Shown here piece by piece: positions 33,257 through 41,473 of a stretch of DNA of 64,000 nt. Numbering within the stretch: position 1 is the stretch's first letter; every line of letters starts with the position of its first letter. The notes beneath the pieces are model-generated. The model was not told where the DNA came from. It searched no databases and was given only the letters and a program-made list of their open reading frames with translations. The stretch is from NCBI RefSeq assembly GCF_017566145.1, contig NZ_JABFCL010000001.1:62001-126000 (forward strand). The letters are read 5' to 3'. The translations under genes were made by a program, and so were the position numbers. The stretch is from Bittarella massiliensis (ex Durand et al. 2017). GTDB lineage: Bacteria; Bacillota; Clostridia; Oscillospirales; Ruminococcaceae.

Positions 33257-33733
33257 ATGACCAGAAGTGAATCGAGAGAGGCGGCCTTTGTGCTGACCTT
33301 TGAACAGTTTTTCCTGTCCGACGAGAGCGCCGAGGACATCATCGCCGGCGCGAGTGAGTGCGGCACCCTGCGGATGAGCCAGTACACCCTAAACGTCTTT
33401 CGCCAGGTGTGCGAGCGCGCCCCCGCGCTGGACGAGCAGATCGCCCGTCACCTAAAGGGCTGGACCCTCGAGCGCGTCTCCCCAGTCTGCCGCTCCATCC
33501 TGCGGGTGGCCCTGGCCGAGATCGCCGCCGACTTCTGCCCGGTGGGGGTCGCCATCAACGAGGCCGTTGAACTGGCCAAAAAGTACGGCACCGACGACGA
33601 CTACGCCTTTGTCAACGGACTTTTGGGCGCGGTGGCAAAGGAACTGGGAACACCCGAGGAGGCCCTTCAACCCCAGGCGCAGCCCGAAGCGGCCGAGGAC
33701 GAGGAGCTGCCGGCGCAGCCGCAGGAACAATGA
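33257..33733 (+). CDS. nusB: Transcription antitermination factor NusB
   Basis: 158 aa. All-helical RNA-binding protein that acts with NusE/S10 in rRNA antitermination. Seen: SREAAFVLTFEQFF, ALDEQIARHLKGWTLERVSPVCRSILRVALAEI and VAINEAVELAKKYGTDDDYAFVNGLLG in order. The C-terminal 25 residues are an acidic, Gln/Pro-rich tail not usual for the family. The stop overlaps the next start (ATGA). Confidence 0.95.
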   Translation: MTRSESREAAFVLTFEQFFLSDESAEDIIAGASECGTLRMSQYTLNVFRQVCERAPALDEQIARHLKGWTLERVSPVCRSILRVALAEIAADFCPVGVAINEAVELAKKYGTDDDYAFVNGLLGAVAKELGTPEEALQPQAQPEAAEDEELPAQPQEQ

Positions 33734-34668
33734 AGTACTTTCTCGGCCTCGACACCAGCAACTACACCTCCTCCCTTGCCGTCTGCTCGGCCGAGGGGGA
33801 AGTGGTGCAGAATATCCGCCTGCCCCTCCCGGTCAAAGAGGGGCAGATGGGGCTTCGCCAGAGCGACGCCTGCTTTCTACACGTCAAAAATTTCAGTGAA
33901 CTCACCACCTCTATCCTCGGCGGGATCCCCGTCGGGGATGTTCTGGCTGTTGGTGTGTCCGACCGCCCCCGAGATGTGGAGGGCTCCTATATGCCCTGTT
34001 TCCTGGTAGGGCTCTCCAGCGCCACCCTCATCGCCAACTTGTTGGGTCTGCCCCTCTACCGCTTTTCCCACCAGCAGGGGCACATTGCCGCCGCCCTCTA
34101 CGGGGGCGGGGCCCTCGCCTACCTGCAGAAGCCCTTTTTGGCCTTTCACGTCTCCGGCGGCACCACCGAGGCGGTGCTGGTGGAGCCCGACGGGGAGCGC
34201 ATCTGCAAGACCACCTATCTGGCCGGTTCCCTTGACCTGAAGGCCGGACAGGCCGTCGACCGGGTGGGAGGGCTGCTGGGGCTGCCCTTTCCCGCCGGTC
34301 CGGCACTGGACAAGTTGGCCTGTCAGAGCGAGAAGAGATACCGGGCCCGCCCCACCTTTAAGGACTGTGACTGCTGCCTGTCCGGGGTGGAAAACCAGTG
34401 CCGAAAGATGCTGGCCCAGGGCGAGGCCCCGGCCGATGTGGCCCGCTACTGTCTCGACTACCTGCTGGCCGCCCTGGACGGGATGACCGCCCGGCTGCTG
34501 GAGAAGCTGGGGCCGCTGCCTGTCCTCTACTCGGGCGGAGTGATGTCAAACTCCATCCTCTCGGCGGCCCTGTCCCAAACGTACGGCGGGGTCTGCGCCC
34601 CGGCCAACTTCTCCAGCGACAACGCCGCCGGCATTGCCCTTTTGTGCAGAGAGAGGTGGGGGAGATGA
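33730..34668 (+). CDS. TsaD-like M22/Kae1-family protein
   Basis: 312 aa. ASKHA fold with LGLDTSNYTSSLAV at the N-terminus, metal-type motif HQQGHIAAAL, FLAFHVSGGTTEAVL, and SGGVMSNSILSA near the end. It is a paralogue of the tRNA-modifying enzyme TsaD seen in Clostridia next to xseA; it lacks several TsaD features and is about 30 aa shorter. A separate true tsaD probably exists elsewhere. It occupies the place that folD holds in B. subtilis. Role unknown. Confidence 0.85.
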   Translation: MKYFLGLDTSNYTSSLAVCSAEGEVVQNIRLPLPVKEGQMGLRQSDACFLHVKNFSELTTSILGGIPVGDVLAVGVSDRPRDVEGSYMPCFLVGLSSATLIANLLGLPLYRFSHQQGHIAAALYGGGALAYLQKPFLAFHVSGGTTEAVLVEPDGERICKTTYLAGSLDLKAGQAVDRVGGLLGLPFPAGPALDKLACQSEKRYRARPTFKDCDCCLSGVENQCRKMLAQGEAPADVARYCLDYLLAALDGMTARLLEKLGPLPVLYSGGVMSNSILSAALSQTYGGVCAPANFSSDNAAGIALLCRERWGR

Positions 34669-35903
34669 CCGGCGCCACCCTTACCGTCACCCAACTCAAC
34701 GCCTACGTCAAATCCATCGTCGAATCTGACGGCAAGCTCAAAGACCTGCTGATCCGGGGGGAGATTTCCAGTTTTCACCGCCACTTTCGCACCGGTCACC
34801 TCTTTTTCAGCCTCAAGGACGCCGGCGCCTCGATCAAGGTGGTGATGTTTCAGTCCTACGCCAACCGGCTGGCCTTCTCCCCGGAGGACGGGATGTCGGT
34901 GATCGTCCGCGGCGCGGTCTCGGTCTTTGAGCGCGACGGGGTCTACCAGCTCTACGCCAAGGACATCCTGCCCGAAGGCGTCGGCGCCCGGCAGCTGGCG
35001 CTGGAACAGCTCAAGCGCAAGCTGGCCGCCGAGGGGCTCTTTGACGCCGGGCGCAAAAAGCCCTTGCCCCCCTTTCCCCAGCGCATCGCCCTCATCACCT
35101 CCAAGTCGGGGGCGGCGGTCAAGGACGTGCTGGGGGTTCTGGCGCGGCGGTACAACCTCTGCACCGTCTCCCTGATCCCGGTCTCGGTGCAGGGAGAGGC
35201 GGCCTGTCCCTCCATTGTGCGGGCCCTGCGCTACGTCTCCATTGCCGGGCGGTACGACGCCTGTATCCTCACCCGGGGCGGCGGCAGCCAGGAGGACCTC
35301 TGGGTTTTTAACCGGGAGGAGATTGCCCGTGCCATCGCCGATTGCCCGGTACCGGTCATCTCGGCGGTGGGGCATGAGATCGACTTCACCGTCGCCGACC
35401 TGGCAGCCGATCTGCGGGCGCCCACCCCCTCGGCAGCGGCCGAACTGGTAGCCCCTGACAGCGGGGAGATCGCCCGCCAGCTAAACGGTGCCTCCCTGCG
35501 GATGGAGACGGCTCTTCACCGCCTCTACACCCGAAAGAAGGAGGCTCTTTCCCAACTTCAGCTGCGCCACCGCGCCTGTTCGCCCGCCCAGTTGCTGGGG
35601 GAGCGGGGCGAGGGGCTTGCCGCCCTCCGCCACCGGCTGCAGGCTGCCTGCGCCAAGCGGCTGGACAAGCTGGAGGCCGATTGGCGCAGCGCCGCCGACC
35701 TCTGCGAGAGCCTAAACCCCGCCAAGGTACTCTCCCGGGGCTACGCCATTGCACAGAAGGGCGGCGCCGCCGTCCGCTCCATTGGACAGATACAACCGGG
35801 CGACCGGCTCTCCCTTCGCTTTTGCGACGGGAAGGCCGATTGTACCGTCGACCAGATAGGGGAGGAGACCCGTTATGCCGACCAAGAAGAAAGCGAGTTT
35901 TGA
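34665..35903 (+). CDS. xseA: Exodeoxyribonuclease VII large subunit
   Basis: 412 aa. N-terminal OB-fold (LTVTQLNAYVKSIVESDGKLKDLLIRGEIS), catalytic domain with RIALITSKSGAAVKDVL, TRGGGSQEDLWVFN and VISAVGHEIDFTVADLAADLRAPTPSAAAE, then a long coiled coil and the C-terminal SRGYAI motif. ATG 34665 overlaps the previous stop by 4 bases. It degrades single-stranded DNA with XseB. Confidence 0.95.
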   Translation: MTGATLTVTQLNAYVKSIVESDGKLKDLLIRGEISSFHRHFRTGHLFFSLKDAGASIKVVMFQSYANRLAFSPEDGMSVIVRGAVSVFERDGVYQLYAKDILPEGVGARQLALEQLKRKLAAEGLFDAGRKKPLPPFPQRIALITSKSGAAVKDVLGVLARRYNLCTVSLIPVSVQGEAACPSIVRALRYVSIAGRYDACILTRGGGSQEDLWVFNREEIARAIADCPVPVISAVGHEIDFTVADLAADLRAPTPSAAAELVAPDSGEIARQLNGASLRMETALHRLYTRKKEALSQLQLRHRACSPAQLLGERGEGLAALRHRLQAACAKRLDKLEADWRSAADLCESLNPAKVLSRGYAIAQKGGAAVRSIGQIQPGDRLSLRFCDGKADCTVDQIGEETRYADQEESEF

Positions 35904-36087
35904 AGAGAATTACCGCGCCTTAGAACAGGCCATTGCCGCGCTGGAGGGGGACGATCTCCCTCTCGAGGAGGCCCTGTCCATCTACGCCAAAGCGGCAGCC
36001 CTGCTGTCTGACTGCTACGGTCAGCTCAAAGCCGCCCGCCAGACGGTGGAGGAGATCAAATTGGAGGGGATGGACGATGAACTGTAA
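35875..36087 (+). CDS. xseB: Exodeoxyribonuclease VII small subunit
   Basis: 70 aa. FEENYRALEQAIAALEGDDLPLEEALSIYAKAAALL is the family pattern of two helices, preceded by a basic head. It overlaps xseA by 29 bases, more than most pairs, and its stop overlaps ispA. Confidence 0.94.
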   Translation: MPTKKKASFEENYRALEQAIAALEGDDLPLEEALSIYAKAAALLSDCYGQLKAARQTVEEIKLEGMDDEL

Positions 36088-36961
36088 TGAGCAGCTCGCG
36101 CGCGACCTGGCCGCCATCGAGGCCTTTTTGCAGACCGCCGTCCCCGACGGCGACCCCCTCTACCGGGAGGTGGCCGAGGCCATGCGGTACAGTCTGCTGG
36201 CCGGCGGCAAGCGCATTCGCGCCCTCTTTGTCCTCGAGTGCTGCGCCGCCCTGGGCGGCCGGCGGGAGGAGGCGCTCCCCCTGGCCGCCGCCATCGAGAT
36301 GGTGCACGCCTACTCCCTCATCCACGACGATCTGCCCTGCATGGACGATGACGACCTGCGCCGGGGCAAGCCCTCCTGCCACAAGGTCTATGGCGAGGCC
36401 ACCGCTTTGTTGGCGGGGGATGCCCTGCTGACCTTTGCCTTTGAGACTGTGGCCGCGGCCCCTCTTCCCGAGGGGCTGCGGTTGCGGGCGGTGGCCGCCT
36501 TGGCCCGCGCCGCTGGCTATCGGGGGATGATCGGCGGTCAGGTCATCGACCTGGCCTACGAGAACAAGCCCATGAAACCGGAGGTGCTGGCCACTCTGCA
36601 CCGGCTCAAGACCGGTGCTCTCCTCTCGGTGAGCGCCCAGCTGGGGGCCATCGCCGCCGGCGCGGGAGAGGACAGCCAGCGCGCCCTGGGCGACTTTGCC
36701 GAGGACATCGGGTTGGCTTTTCAAATTGCAGATGATATACTGGATGCCGTGGGGGATGAGGCCAAGTTGGGCAAGCCCATCGGCAGCGACGCCGAGCAGG
36801 GAAAGACCACCTTTGTCACCCTTTACGGGGTAGATGCCTCTCGCAAACAGGTGCGCGCCTGCACCGACCGGGCCCTCTGCAAGCTGCAAAAGGCGGTCCC
36901 TGACGGGCAGGACGAGTGCCTGGCACACCTCTGCCAGTCGCTGGTGGACAGAGAAAGCTAA
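36077..36961 (+). CDS. ispA: Farnesyl/geranyl diphosphate synthase
   Basis: 294 aa short-chain trans-prenyl diphosphate synthase that condenses IPP with DMAPP or GPP. Seen: GGKRIRALF, first aspartate motif DDLPCMDDDDLRRG, GGQVIDL, and second motif FQIADDILD. Two residues lie between the first aspartates and the aromatic-poor region upstream, the type II FPP synthase form. ATG 36077 overlaps xseB. Confidence 0.94.
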   Translation: MNCNEQLARDLAAIEAFLQTAVPDGDPLYREVAEAMRYSLLAGGKRIRALFVLECCAALGGRREEALPLAAAIEMVHAYSLIHDDLPCMDDDDLRRGKPSCHKVYGEATALLAGDALLTFAFETVAAAPLPEGLRLRAVAALARAAGYRGMIGGQVIDLAYENKPMKPEVLATLHRLKTGALLSVSAQLGAIAAGAGEDSQRALGDFAEDIGLAFQIADDILDAVGDEAKLGKPIGSDAEQGKTTFVTLYGVDASRKQVRACTDRALCKLQKAVPDGQDECLAHLCQSLVDRES

Positions 36962-36973
36962 AGGGCGGTTGAT

Positions 36974-37447
36974 ATGGATATTGTACGACAGATGTTCGGC
37001 AACTACTGTTTAAACGTTGCCCTGATCTCCTGGCTGAGTGCACAGGTCCTCAAGACCATCTTTACCTTCATCGCCACCAAAAAGCTCAATTTGGAGCGGA
37101 TGGTGGGGGCGGGGGGGATGCCCAGCGCCCACTCGGCCCTGGTCTGTTCCCTCACTGTGGCCATCGCCCGCACAGTGGGTGTCTCCTCCCCGGAGTTTGC
37201 CCTGGCCTTCTTGATGGCCTGCGTGGTCATGTACGACGCCATGGGGGTGCGCAGAAGCGCCGGGGAACAGGCCAAAGTCCTCAACAAGATCATCTTCACC
37301 TGGGAGAAGAGCCAGGACGCCCCCGACGAAGACGAGGACGAGATGTTCAAAAAGGACCTGAAAGAGTCCCTCGGCCACACCCCGCTGGAGGTGCTCGGCG
37401 GCGCCCTGTTGGGCATTTTGGTGGCCATGTTGGTATCTTTGACATAG
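36974..37447 (+). CDS. Divergent PAP2-family membrane protein (YuiD-like)
   Basis: 157 aa with about four membrane helices. Seen: GGMPSAHSALVCSLTVAIA, DAMGVRRSAGEQAKVLN and LGHTPLEVLGGALLGILVA, which are the conserved blocks of the 'divergent PAP2' group. It may act on a lipid phosphate; its place between ispA and dxs fits prenyl-phosphate metabolism, but this is inference. Confidence 0.9.
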   Translation: MDIVRQMFGNYCLNVALISWLSAQVLKTIFTFIATKKLNLERMVGAGGMPSAHSALVCSLTVAIARTVGVSSPEFALAFLMACVVMYDAMGVRRSAGEQAKVLNKIIFTWEKSQDAPDEDEDEMFKKDLKESLGHTPLEVLGGALLGILVAMLVSLT

Positions 37448-37460
37448 AAGGTGAACGGAT

Positions 37461-39302
37461 TTGTCCATTTTACAGCGCATCAACGGACCCGGTGATTTGA
37501 AGATGCTCTCCACCGCCGAGCTCAACGCCCTGGCGGAGGAGATTCGGGAGCGGCTGATTGAGGTGGTCTCCCAAAATGGGGGCCACCTGGCTTCCAACCT
37601 GGGGGTGGTGGAACTCACCATCGCCCTGCACCGCATCTTCACCACCCCCAAAGACGCCATTGTCTGGGACGTGGGACACCAGTCCTATACCCATAAAATA
37701 CTCACCGGGCGCAAGGACCGGATCGACACCATCCGCACCGAGGGGGGGCTTTCCGGCTTTCCCAAGCCGTATGAGAGCGAGCACGACGCCTTTGTGGCCG
37801 GGCACGCCAGCACCTCCATCTCCGCCGCCATGGGGCTGGCCGAAGCCAAGCGCCAGCGGGGGGACGACGGCTATGTCATCGCCGTCATCGGCGACGGCGC
37901 CTTTACCGGCGGCATGGCCTATGAGGGGCTCAACAACGCCGGCAAAGCCCGGGGCAACCTGATTATCATCCTCAACGACAACGACATGTCCATCTCCAAA
38001 AGCGTGGGGTCGGTGGCCAACTACCTCTCGGAGATCCGCACCAAACCGGCCTATTTTCGCTTTAAGGACTCGGTCTCCCACCTCCTTGAGCGCACCCCTG
38101 TGGTGGGCCGGCAGATCAAGGACGCCCTGGTCTCCTCCAAGTCAAAACTCAAGACCGCCATCTACCACAACACCTTCTTTGAGGACCTGGGATTTGACTA
38201 CCTGGGGCCCATCGACGGGCACGACATCGACATGCTCTGCGGCGCCCTGATGCGGGCCAAGCGCATCAGCCGCCCCGTTCTCATCCACATTGCCACCCAA
38301 AAGGGGAAGGGGTACCAGAAGGCGGAGGAAAACCCCGGCGCCTACCACGGGGTCTCCAGCTTTGACATCGAAAAGGGGAATCCCGACATCTCCAACGAGG
38401 ACTCCTTCTCCACCGCCTTTGGCCGCGCCCTGGTGGGGCAGGCCGTCAAAGACCCCTCCATCTGCGGCATCACCGCGGCCATGAAATACGGCACCGGACT
38501 GCAGTTTTTCAAGCACAAATACCCCAACCGCTTTTACGACGTGGGCATTGCCGAAGAGCACGCCGTGACCTTTGCCTCTGGGCTGGCCACCGGCGGCCTG
38601 CGGCCGGTGTTTGCCGTCTACTCCACCTTTTTGCAGCGCTGCTACGACCAGATCATCCACGACGTGGCCCTGCAACGGGCTCACCTGGTCCTGGCCATTG
38701 ACAGGGCCGGCCTGGTGGGACAGGACGGGGAGACCCACCAGGGCATCTACGATGTGTCGATGCTTCAATCCGTTCCCACCATGGCTCTCTATTCCCCCGC
38801 CACCTACCGGGAACTGCGCCACTGTCTGAACACCTGTCTCTACGGGGAGGAAGGGCCCTGCGCCCTCCGCTATCCCCGAGGCAAAGAGGACGAGCGCCTT
38901 GCCTTTTTGGACGATCTGCCCTGCAAGGACCGCCATCTCTTCCCGGGCAGAAAAAAGGGAGGCAAGGTGGTGGTCACCTACGGCCGCCTCTTTGCCGAGG
39001 TCTACCCCGCCGCCCAGAAGGCGGGGGCCGCTGTCCTCAAACTGACAAAGCTCTTCCCCCTGGGGGCGGATGTCTGCGAACTGCTTCGCTCCTACCAAGC
39101 CGTCTATTTTGTAGAGGAGGGGATCCGCAGCGGTGGCGTCAGCGAGCGGCTGGCTGCCCAGCTGGCCGAGAGCGGCTACCGGGGACGCATCCACATCCGC
39201 GCCATTGAAGACGGCGTCATCCCCCAGGCCTCGGTGGAGTCGACCCTCGCCCACCTGGGAATGGATGAAGCCGGCATAGCCCGCTTTTTAGAGCAGGAGT
39301 GA
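37461..39302 (+). CDS. dxs: 1-Deoxy-D-xylulose-5-phosphate synthase
   Basis: 613 aa. First enzyme of the MEP isoprenoid pathway, thiamine-diphosphate dependent. Seen: GGHLASNLGVVELTIALH, VGHQSYTHKILTGR, GDGAFTGGMAYEGLNNAG, and the catalytic Glu in VGIAEEHAVTFASGLA. The start is TTG at 37461, with GGTGAACGG upstream as a modest ribosome site. Normal length. Together with ispA in one operon it makes a compact isoprenoid unit. Confidence 0.96.
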   Translation: MSILQRINGPGDLKMLSTAELNALAEEIRERLIEVVSQNGGHLASNLGVVELTIALHRIFTTPKDAIVWDVGHQSYTHKILTGRKDRIDTIRTEGGLSGFPKPYESEHDAFVAGHASTSISAAMGLAEAKRQRGDDGYVIAVIGDGAFTGGMAYEGLNNAGKARGNLIIILNDNDMSISKSVGSVANYLSEIRTKPAYFRFKDSVSHLLERTPVVGRQIKDALVSSKSKLKTAIYHNTFFEDLGFDYLGPIDGHDIDMLCGALMRAKRISRPVLIHIATQKGKGYQKAEENPGAYHGVSSFDIEKGNPDISNEDSFSTAFGRALVGQAVKDPSICGITAAMKYGTGLQFFKHKYPNRFYDVGIAEEHAVTFASGLATGGLRPVFAVYSTFLQRCYDQIIHDVALQRAHLVLAIDRAGLVGQDGETHQGIYDVSMLQSVPTMALYSPATYRELRHCLNTCLYGEEGPCALRYPRGKEDERLAFLDDLPCKDRHLFPGRKKGGKVVVTYGRLFAEVYPAAQKAGAAVLKLTKLFPLGADVCELLRSYQAVYFVEEGIRSGGVSERLAAQLAESGYRGRIHIRAIEDGVIPQASVESTLAHLGMDEAGIARFLEQE

Positions 39303-39306
39303 TTGC

Positions 39307-40116
39307 ATGAAGAAAAGACTGGACGTCTATCTGACCGAGCAGGGGCTGGCGGAAACCCGCCAAAAGGCCCAGGCCTACATCATGGCCGGTGATGTCTATA
39401 TCAACGGGCAAAAGGCTGACAAGGCCGGCGACACCGTCAAAGAGGGGGACGCCGTCGAACTGCGGGGCGCCAAGTTGCCCTATGTCAGCCGGGGCGGCCT
39501 CAAATTGGAAAAGGCGATGAGCGCTTTCCCCATCTCCTTAAAGGGCAAAATTTGCATGGATGTGGGCGCCTCTACCGGGGGATTTACCGACTGCATGCTG
39601 CAAAACGGCGCGCAGAAAGTCTATGCCGTGGACGTGGGATATGGGCAGTTGGCCTGGAAATTGCGCTCGGACGAGCGGGTGGTCAACTTAGAGCGGCAGA
39701 ATATCCGCTATCTCACCGGTGAGCAGGTCCCCGACGCGCTGCATTTCGTCAGCGTCGATGTCTCCTTTATCTCCCTCTCCCACGTGCTGCCGGTCATCTG
39801 GCGCTTCCTCGCCCCTGGCGGACAAGCCGTCTGCCTCATCAAACCCCAATTTGAAGCCGGGCGGGAAAAGGTGGGCAAAAAAGGGGTGGTTCGCGACCCC
39901 AACACCCACCGCGAGGTCATTGAGAGGGTCATCTCCCTGGCCGGGGAGAGCCGATTTGCTGTAAAGGGGATTGACTTTTCACCCGTCAAAGGGCCCGAAG
40001 GAAACATTGAATACCTGATTTTCCTGGAAAAGGGGGCAGAGGAATCGCTGCCGATCATCGGCAGCGAGCAGGTTGCCGAGACGGTGGCCGCCTCCCACCG
40101 GGCACTCGCTGTTTAA
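39307..40116 (+). CDS. tlyA: TlyA-family rRNA methyltransferase (YqxC)
   Basis: 269 aa. N-terminal S4 RNA-binding domain (KKRLDVYLTEQGLAETRQKAQAYIMAGDVYING), then a Rossmann methyltransferase with SAM loop DVGASTGGFTDCMLQNGA, the K-x-D region VDVGYGQLAWKL, and DVSFISL. It probably 2'-O-methylates rRNA; hemolysin in older annotation. Starts 4 bases after dxs. Confidence 0.92.
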   Translation: MKKRLDVYLTEQGLAETRQKAQAYIMAGDVYINGQKADKAGDTVKEGDAVELRGAKLPYVSRGGLKLEKAMSAFPISLKGKICMDVGASTGGFTDCMLQNGAQKVYAVDVGYGQLAWKLRSDERVVNLERQNIRYLTGEQVPDALHFVSVDVSFISLSHVLPVIWRFLAPGGQAVCLIKPQFEAGREKVGKKGVVRDPNTHREVIERVISLAGESRFAVKGIDFSPVKGPEGNIEYLIFLEKGAEESLPIIGSEQVAETVAASHRALAV

Positions 40117-40137
40117 ACAGAGAAGGAGGAAGGGCAT

Positions 40138-40995
40138 TTGCACTCTTTTTTCGTCATTCCCAACCTGGACAAGCCGCGCACCCTCAAATACACCCCGGAG
40201 GCCTGCCAAATCCTTGCCGACTGCGGGGCCGAAGTCTGGATGCCCGCCTATCTGCAGGAAAAGATCCACCTCCCCGGCGTTCGCTTTGTCGAATCGGCCG
40301 CCGGTTACGACTGGTGCGACTGCATCCTCTGCGTGGGGGGAGACGGCACCTTGGTTCACCAGGCCAAACACGCTCTCCGACACAACAAGCCCATCATCGG
40401 CATCAACACCGGGCGGCTGGGCTTTCTCGCCTATATCGACTGCCACCGGCTCGAATTGCTCAAGCAGCTGGTGGCCGATGACTACGTGATCCAAGAGCGG
40501 ATGGCGCTGGACACCGTGATCACGCAGGGGGGAAAAGAGCTCCGCTACACCGCCATCAACGACGTGGTGGTCACCGGCGGCACCGTCTCCCGCCTGTTGG
40601 ACCTGGACATCTGGTGCGGCGAGGAACAGGTTGTCAACTACCGGGCCGACGGGGTCATTGTCTCCACCCCCACCGGGTCTACGGCCTACGCCCTCTCAGC
40701 GGGGGGGCCGGTCATCGACCCGACCATCGACACCCTGGAAATGACTCCTATCTGTCCCCATTCGCTCTTCTCCCGCCCCATCCTCTTCTCCCCGGAGAGC
40801 ACCCTCGCCGTCCGACAGGGCGTTCGCAACCAAAACGACGTCTACGTCACCATCGACGGCGAGCACTCGGTCAAGATCGGCGGGGGGGATCAAATTCTCA
40901 TCCGCCAGGCGGACAAAAAGGTCAAGTTTGCCCTGCTGGACCGCAGCGGATTTTTCAAAGTCATCAAGGCCAAATTTATTGAAAGAGGGGATTGA
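40138..40995 (+). CDS. nadK: NAD kinase
   Basis: 285 aa. Makes NADP from NAD and ATP or polyphosphate. Seen: GGDGT motif (about residues 67-71), GINTGRLGFLAY, NDVVV, and VSTPTGSTAYALSAGGPV. The start is TTG 40138 behind GGAGGAAGG. Normal length. Confidence 0.95.
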   Translation: MHSFFVIPNLDKPRTLKYTPEACQILADCGAEVWMPAYLQEKIHLPGVRFVESAAGYDWCDCILCVGGDGTLVHQAKHALRHNKPIIGINTGRLGFLAYIDCHRLELLKQLVADDYVIQERMALDTVITQGGKELRYTAINDVVVTGGTVSRLLDLDIWCGEEQVVNYRADGVIVSTPTGSTAYALSAGGPVIDPTIDTLEMTPICPHSLFSRPILFSPESTLAVRQGVRNQNDVYVTIDGEHSVKIGGGDQILIRQADKKVKFALLDRSGFFKVIKAKFIERGD

Positions 40996-40998
40996 AAC

Positions 40999-41463
40999 GT
41001 GAAAGCAAAGCGCCAGGCCAAGATCATCGACCTCATTTCCCGATATGACATCACCACCCAAGAAGAACTCCTCAAAAAGCTGCAGGAAGAGGGGTTTGCC
41101 GTCACCCAGGCCACCATCTCGCGGGACATCAAAGAGCTGCGCCTGGTGAAAAGCCTTTCGCGCGAGGGCGTCTACCGCTACACCACCCCCCAGAGGCCGG
41201 GCAGCAGCGGTGGCGTCAGCTTCAACTACTCGATCATCATCGCCGAGGCCCTGCGCCAGGTGGACTATGCCCAGAACATCGTCTGCGCCTTCTGCTACAA
41301 AGGGCTGGCCTCCGCGGCCTGCGCTGCCTTTGACGAGATGCAGTGGAACGGCTTTGTGGGCTCCTTGGCGGGGGAGGACACCTTCTTTATCCTCATGAAA
41401 AATGAAGAGTATGCCCGGGAGCTCTGCGAGGAGCTGCGGACCTACATCCCCCAGAACAGGTAG
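40999..41463 (+). CDS. argR: Arginine repressor ArgR/AhrC
   Basis: 154 aa. N-terminal winged helix with ISRYDITTQEELLKKLQEEGFAVTQATISRDIKELRL; C-terminal hexamerisation and arginine-binding domain with LAGEDTFFILM (normally GDDT). It controls arginine metabolism genes, none of which is in the window. GTG start 3 bases after nadK. Confidence 0.94.
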   Translation: MKAKRQAKIIDLISRYDITTQEELLKKLQEEGFAVTQATISRDIKELRLVKSLSREGVYRYTTPQRPGSSGGVSFNYSIIIAEALRQVDYAQNIVCAFCYKGLASAACAAFDEMQWNGFVGSLAGEDTFFILMKNEEYARELCEELRTYIPQNR

Positions 41464-41473
41464 GACAAGCGCC

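Noticed and set aside
34398-34664. N-terminal extension of xseA into the M22 gene
   Set aside because: The extension is Arg/Pro/Gly-rich shadow sequence; ATG 34665 gives the normal start and overlap.
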